From contig JANXTN010000016.1 in the NCBI GenBank assembly GCA_025352435.1, positions 1 to 10,129 of the forward strand: 10,129 nt of DNA, read 5' to 3'. A program made the translations under genes and the position numbers. Each line of letters begins with the position of its first letter. Positions within the stretch are counted from its first letter, which is position 1. Below the pieces are notes generated by a model, which was not told the origin of the DNA, did no database searches, and saw nothing but the letters and a program-made list of their open reading frames with translations. The DNA comes from Ferruginibacter sp. (lineage in GTDB: Bacteria > Bacteroidota > Bacteroidia > Chitinophagales > Chitinophagaceae). Shown here piece after piece: positions 6,797 through 10,129 of this stretch.

Positions 6797-7397
6797 TTTG
6801 TAAAGCGTCTTTTAAAGTTTTCGCTAAAGCTGGATCTGCAGTGAGCATTTGCTCAAGTTGCTTTAGACATTTGTATTTTTTATTGCGTAATACCTGGTCG
6901 TTTTCGTAATTCATCGTGTTCACAATTTCCTTCATGGAAAGATTTTCATAATAAAAAGCCAGCAAAATTTTTTTACAGCCTTCACCAAGTTTATCCATAA
7001 TATTCAGTACTTGTTTTCGGGCTTCTCTTCCGGTAATATAATTGTGAATGCCTTCATCAACAACCTCTCTGGCGGTTTCAAATTTTGCTTCTCTTACCTG
7101 TGCCCTACTTCTTCTTTTTAATTCATTTAACCACGTGTTTTTATTAATAGCAAATAGAAAAGTTTTAACGCTTGCCTCACCTCTAAACTTGCTCTGCTGT
7201 ACTAATTGAATAAATGCTACAATCGTTTCCTGAAAAATATCTTCTGCGTCCTGCCTGCTTCCGTCGTGTTGTTGCACATAGATACTTAAGCCATTAAAGT
7301 AATTTTTATACAAATATTTGATTGCCTCATCCATATTTATTTCATCCCGTATGGACCGAAGCAATTCTTCGTCGTCATAATTTTTAATCACTTCCAT
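6786..7397 (-). CDS. Sigma-70 family (ECF-like) RNA polymerase sigma factor
   Basis: The 203-residue protein has only the two core sigma domains. Sigma-2 (about 25-95) contains G-S-R-Q-D-A-E-D-I-F-Q-E-T-I-V-A-F, the core-binding helix, and then K-T-F-L-F-A-I-N-K-N-T-W-L-N-E. Sigma-4 (about 127-183) contains L-G-E-G-C-K-K-I-L-L-A-F-Y-Y-E-N-L-S-M-K-E-I and a helix-turn-helix ending N-K-K-Y-K-C-L-K-Q-L. The short linker and lack of regions 1 and 3 place it with ECF-type factors. It is followed with overlap by the TPR membrane protein that probably restrains it. A 12-base palindrome (ACTATTAATAGT) lies 8-19 bases before the ATG. Likely targets are this operon and possibly the convergent CHAT operon, but no proven promoter motif supports that. 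Confidence 0.88.
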   Translation of the reverse strand: MEVIKNYDDEELLRSIRDEINMDEAIKYLYKNYFNGLSIYVQQHDGSRQDAEDIFQETIVAFIQLVQQSKFRGEASVKTFLFAINKNTWLNELKRRSRAQVREAKFETAREVVDEGIHNYITGREARKQVLNIMDKLGEGCKKILLAFYYENLSMKEIVNTMNYENDQVLRNKKYKCLKQLEQMLTADPALAKTLKDALQNGQ

Positions 7398-7420
7398 TTA
7401 CTGCACTATTAATAGTAAAT
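7396..7420. promoter_or_regulatory. Nested inverted repeats over the sigma gene start
   Basis: ACTATTAATAGT (7405-7416) is a perfect 12-base palindrome. It is nested in a second dyad, ATTTACT (7396-7402) and AGTAAAT (7414-7420), which includes part of the start codon (CAT on this strand at 7395-7397). It could be an operator or an RNA hairpin limiting translation. AT-rich palindromes arise by chance, so confidence is modest. Confidence 0.35.
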
Positions 7421-7647
7421 AATGAGAGGGCATTTGTAACCATTTATTTGAAATACTTTTTAGTGTAAATAACACTCGCATTAAAAATAGGTATAAGTAT
7501 TACAACTAAATTATTATAACCTGCTGAATACTTTTAATAATCTTCTTTAAAAGAAATAAAATAAAAACTATTTGCTTGATTACAATTTGTACATGAGTGG
7601 TTACTAAATATTGTAACTGTGTTTCATCACCTAAAAACAATTAAATT
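7398..7647. promoter_or_regulatory. Divergent promoter region between the sigma gene and the PepSY-like lipoprotein
   Basis: These 250 AT-rich bases must hold the promoters for both flanking genes. No exact TAnnTTTG was found for either direction. Besides the palindrome at the sigma start, GTTAC (7600-7604) faces GTAAC (7613-7617) across 8 bases, 31 bases before the lipoprotein ATG. TTGTAACT at 7611-7618 also occurs before the CHAT gene at 3168-3175. No RNA gene or further ORF is seen. Confidence 0.5.
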
Positions 7648-8118
7648 ATGAAAAACCAATTATTATTATTCGCCTTTTTTACCGCACTTGCTTTTACATC
7701 CTGTAAAAAAGACAACCTGGACACAACAATAAATCCTCAAGCAATAACGGTAGTACCTCTAAGTGCTGTGCCAACAGCTATCGTAGCAGGGTTTAACAAC
7801 AACTTTCCCAATGCCTCCGAAGTTGAATGGCAGAAAAACAATGATCATTTCGAAGTGGAATTTAACCACCAAGGCCAAAGACACCATTGCGATTTTGACA
7901 ACAATGGGCAGCAAAGCGGTCACAGTATTTCTTGCGCAAGTGCTGCAGTTCCTGCAGCTGTTTTAAATGCATTCAGGGCAAGGTATCCGAACGACATGGT
8001 GGCTGAATGGAATCAAAAAAGTGATGGTACATGGAAAGCACATTTTTTACGAGGAACAATGAAATGGGAAGCATTGTTTAGCGCTACCGGAGTTTTTATA
8101 AAAGAAGAACATGAATAA
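7648..8118 (+). CDS. Small lipoprotein with two PepSY-like repeats
   Basis: The 156-residue protein has a clear lipoprotein signal (M-K-N-Q-L-L-L-F-A-F-F then L-A-F-T-S-C), with lipidation at Cys19 followed by K-K-D-N. The mature part has two related units, residues 40-89 and 100-151. Both start A-V-P-x-A-(I/V)-(V/L)-x-x-F, then x-(F/Y)-P-N and E-W, then alternating strands. This is the pattern of the Bacteroidota PepSY-like (DUF2874, 'beta-lactamase-inhibitor-like') family of small exported proteins, whose function is unknown. ATG at 7648 is preceded by an A/T-rich leader without Shine-Dalgarno, normal for this phylum. It is transcribed away from the sigma gene and ends 21 bases before a strong terminator, so it is a single-gene unit. 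It may be a target of the sigma factor, but that is only suggested by position. Confidence 0.83.
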   Translation: MKNQLLLFAFFTALAFTSCKKDNLDTTINPQAITVVPLSAVPTAIVAGFNNNFPNASEVEWQKNNDHFEVEFNHQGQRHHCDFDNNGQQSGHSISCASAAVPAAVLNAFRARYPNDMVAEWNQKSDGTWKAHFLRGTMKWEALFSATGVFIKEEHE

Positions 8119-8139
8119 ATTTCTATGAAAACCAAAAAG

Positions 8140-8171
8140 AAAGGTCGCTATACAGGCGGCCTTTTATTTTT
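8140..8171. terminator. Bidirectional intrinsic terminator
   Basis: AAAGGTCGC (8140-8148) pairs with GCGGCCTTT (8156-8164) over a 7-base loop, with one G-U pair. It is followed by CTTTTATTTTTA on the + strand. The reverse strand also ends in a T-rich run (CTTTCTTTTT), so the hairpin can stop the lipoprotein transcript and the kinase-cyclase operon coming from the other side. Confidence 0.88.
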
Positions 8172-8248
8172 AGGTTTATGAATAGGGCATGGCGTTAACG
8201 ACAAGCAATATGAATTACTGCAGCCCATGAACCTCTTGCAACCCTTGA

Positions 8249-9289
8249 TTAATCCATCACCTCATAAATATTCATGGGAGCTGATTTGTTTTTTAAAATC
8301 ACTTCGCCTGCATGCCTGCAGTTAAAAGATTCTTTTACTTTAAGATAAGCGCTTTCATTAATAATGAGCTGGTTTTCCTGGGCAGCAGCCTGCAATCTTT
8401 GAGCAGTATTAACCGTATCACCTATTACCGTATAATCCAACCGGCGCAATGCTGCAGAACCAATATTACCCGAAATCATTTCACCGCAATTGAGGCCAAT
8501 AGAAACTTTTGGTTTATAAAAAATATGATCTGCTGCCGCAGGTAATTGTCCTATTTGTGTTTTTATTGCAAGGCAGGCGTCAATCCCTCTATCCAGATGA
8601 TAATCTCCTCTAAAAACGCCCATCACTGCATCGCCTATAAATTTATCTACATAACCATTCTGGGTAAGTATTTCTTTCACCATTACATCAAAATAACTGT
8701 TCAGCAATTTAACAACAGTATCGGGTGCTTCCGTTTCGCTGATGGATGTAAAGCTGCAGATATCTATAAACACTACAGTTGCTTCTACTGTTTCATTGGC
8801 TACGAGAGATGATTCAAATTCCCTGCTTCCCATAAACTTGAGCACCGTTTCATCTACATACATTTTTAGTATATTGTTTTCTTTAATGGCTTTCAATGTT
8901 TCTTTTACCTGAACCACATGCCTGATGGTTTTTTCCATCGTAAGAGAAAGGTCTTCAAAATTAATGGGCTTCGTAATAAAATCGAATGCGCCTCTGTTCA
9001 TGGCTGTTCGTATATTATCCATGTCGCCGTATGCGGATACGATTACAGATTTTATCAGTGGGCTGCTTTCGCCCATCCTGCTTAGCAAAGTAAGGCCATC
9101 CATTTCAGGCATATTTATATCACTGAGCAGGATATCAATATCGGGATGCTGTTTTATTTTTTCCAGCGCATCGTTGCCGTTTACTGCAAAAATAAATTCA
9201 TATTCCTGCTCTCTAATTTTCTGGCGGAACTTCTGTTTAATAAGTACTTCCAAATCTGCCTCATCGTCAGCAACTAAAATCTTTGCCAT
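8249..9289 (-). CDS. Response regulator fused to class III adenylate cyclase
   Basis: The 346-residue protein starts with a receiver domain (1 to ~122) with the acidic pair D8/D9, phosphoacceptor D57 (S-D-I-N-M-P-E-M-D-G), S85 and K107. A helical linker (~123-165) leads to a class III nucleotidyl cyclase domain (~168-346). All catalytic positions are visible: metal-binding D176 (F-I-D-I-C-S-F-T) and D220, adenine-selecting K216 (D-K-F-I-G-D-A-V), T287 (D-Y-T-V-I-G-D), and transition-state N294 and R298 (T-V-N-T-A-Q-R-L). Lys plus Thr is the pattern of class IIIb adenylate cyclases, so cAMP is the expected product rather than cGMP. There is no membrane segment, so it is cytosolic. The ATG lies 2 bases after the stop of the upstream receiver gene, so they are cotranscribed. 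Phosphorylation by the operon's kinase probably controls cyclase dimer activity, which is inference. Confidence 0.92.
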   Translation of the reverse strand: MAKILVADDEADLEVLIKQKFRQKIREQEYEFIFAVNGNDALEKIKQHPDIDILLSDINMPEMDGLTLLSRMGESSPLIKSVIVSAYGDMDNIRTAMNRGAFDFITKPINFEDLSLTMEKTIRHVVQVKETLKAIKENNILKMYVDETVLKFMGSREFESSLVANETVEATVVFIDICSFTSISETEAPDTVVKLLNSYFDVMVKEILTQNGYVDKFIGDAVMGVFRGDYHLDRGIDACLAIKTQIGQLPAAADHIFYKPKVSIGLNCGEMISGNIGSAALRRLDYTVIGDTVNTAQRLQAAAQENQLIINESAYLKVKESFNCRHAGEVILKNKSAPMNIYEVMD

Positions 9290-9291
9290 TA

Positions 9292-9663
9292 TTATATTGT
9301 TTTAAGTTTTTCTTTTAACGCCGAAAAATCTAGTGGTTTGGTTAAAAAATCATCTGCGCCCAATGCCTTAGCTGTGTTATAGTTTTCAGCATCGCTGTAT
9401 GCTGTTATCATCATTACCACAGGAGGTGGTTTATATGCTTTCTTTTTTATTCGCTCCAAAAGTTCCAGCCCACTTATGCCGGGCATGTTAATGTCAGACA
9501 GAATCAAGACTGCCTCATGTTCGTGGCTGTTCAGATACAGCAGGGCATCTTCGCCGGAAAATGCAAATACAAATTCCATTTCACCTGCTTTAATTTCTTT
9601 TCTGAAACGCTGTTCAAACAATGCCTGAACATCTGTTTCATCATCTACTACTAAAATTTTCAT
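9292..9663 (-). CDS. Stand-alone response-regulator receiver domain
   Basis: The 123-residue protein is a CheY-like receiver only, without an output domain. The acidic pair D7/D8, phosphoacceptor D57 (L-S-D-I-N-M-P-G-I-S-G), T87 (M-I-T-A-Y-S) and K109 (F-L-T-K-P-L-D-F) are all present. Its start codon overlaps the kinase stop (ATGA, 9660-9663), and the receiver-cyclase gene follows after 2 bases. It is strikingly similar to the receiver half of that neighbour (D-D-E-x-D at the start, then S-D-I-N-M-P, then T-K-P), which suggests tandem duplication. It could be a phosphate sink, an intermediate in a relay, or a regulator acting by protein contact. The sequence does not decide between these. 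Confidence 0.92.
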   Translation of the reverse strand: MKILVVDDETDVQALFEQRFRKEIKAGEMEFVFAFSGEDALLYLNSHEHEAVLILSDINMPGISGLELLERIKKKAYKPPPVVMMITAYSDAENYNTAKALGADDFLTKPLDFSALKEKLKTI

Positions 9664-10129
9664 GCGTTTGTATTTGGTAATGTAATTATAAATGTAGTTC
9701 CCTCACCTTCATTTGTCTCAACTTTCAACTCCCCTCCATGTGCTTTCACGATATCATAGCTCATACTCAAACCCAAGCCTGTTCCCTGCCCCGTGGGTTT
9801 TGTTGTAAAGAACGGTTGAAATATTTTGTCCAATACTTTTTCCAGAATACCATTGCCGTTATCAGTAACCCTTATCTCTGTTTTATCATTTATTTTTTTT
9901 GTAGAAACAGTAACTGTCGGTTCATAGCTCCCTGCACCTGATCTCTTCTTTTCATCAACGGCATAAAAAGCATTGGTAATTAAATTTAAAATCACTCTTC
10001 CAATATCCTGCGGAATGATGTTGATCTTGCCGATAGAATTATCAAAATCGGTTTTAAAAGCGGCATTGAATGATTTGTCTTTTGCACGCAACCCATGATA
10101 AGCCAATCTTAAATATTCATCGCATAATG
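9660..10129 (-). CDS. Sensor histidine kinase, C-terminal ATPase part (5' end outside window)
   Basis: The frame is open to the window edge. The 155 visible codons end at TGA 9660-9662. The GHKL ATPase domain is complete: N box N-L-I-T-N-A-F-Y-A-V, G1 box D-N-G-N-G-I, F box F-Q-P-F-F-T-T-K-P, and G2 box G-Q-G-T-G-L-G-L-S. The preceding E-Y-L-R-L-A-Y-H-G-L-R-A-K-D-K-S-F-N is the usual run from the dimerisation helices in a common Bacteroidota kinase type. The phospho-accepting His and the sensor domain lie beyond the window, so the signal is unknown. A TTG or ATG inside the visible part should not be taken as the start. The 4-base overlap with the receiver gene indicates translational coupling, making it the probable phosphodonor for both receivers downstream. 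Confidence 0.93.
   Translation of the reverse strand, partial: LCDEYLRLAYHGLRAKDKSFNAAFKTDFDNSIGKINIIPQDIGRVILNLITNAFYAVDEKKRSGAGSYEPTVTVSTKKINDKTEIRVTDNGNGILEKVLDKIFQPFFTTKPTGQGTGLGLSMSYDIVKAHGGELKVETNEGEGTTFIITLPNTNA

Noticed and set aside
8125..8181. 18-codon ORF with Lys-rich start
   Set aside because: It overlaps the terminator hairpin completely and has no leader or conservation clue.
1..10129. CRISPR array, tRNA, rRNA, transposase or attachment sites
   Set aside because: No spaced repeats, no tRNA-like cloverleaf, and no transposase or integrase motif was seen on either strand. The CHAT protein is not next to cas-like genes.

Overview
The window looks like chromosomal DNA from a member of the Bacteroidota, most likely a Chitinophagaceae-like bacterium. 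The evidence is AT-rich DNA, A-rich leaders without Shine-Dalgarno sites, lipoproteins with an SCKKD-type start, TAnnTTTG-like promoter boxes, an ACR3 arsenic operon with a DUF6428 gene, and a signal-peptide-bearing TPR-CHAT protein. No database search was run; family names rest on recognised motifs.

Region 1 (1-2058, + strand) is an arsenic-resistance operon: the 3' end of an ArsR/SmtB repressor, a DUF6428-type protein, an ACR3 arsenite efflux permease, and remnants of a metallophosphoesterase. Three consecutive genes carry lesions. DUF6428 has a one-base frameshift near 211-213. ACR3 has TGA where the family has Trp, costing 14 C-terminal residues. The phosphoesterase has lost its middle, leaving its first ~23 codons and its last ~90. 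The operon is either decaying or poorly sequenced. Just after it lies a GC-rich dyad-containing element (2078-2112) resembling dispersed Bacteroidota intergenic repeats.

Region 2 (2311-7397) is the most unusual part. On the + strand are a lipoprotein of unknown function and a 936-residue TPR-CHAT caspase-like protein with an intact His/Cys dyad, an N-terminal signal peptide and a C-terminal membrane anchor. Convergent to them, ending 15 bases away, is a sigma-70/ECF-like factor followed by an overlapping single-pass TPR protein in the anti-sigma position. I infer one signalling module: an extracytoplasmic protease, a surface lipoprotein and a membrane-controlled sigma factor. The starts of the CHAT and sigma genes both sit in small inverted repeats.

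Region 3 (7648-8171) holds a small two-repeat PepSY-like lipoprotein, divergent from the sigma gene, followed by a clear bidirectional terminator.

Region 4 (8249-10129, - strand) is a tightly packed signalling operon: a histidine kinase (5' end outside the window), a stand-alone receiver, and a receiver fused to a class III adenylate cyclase with all catalytic residues. It probably couples a kinase signal to cAMP production.
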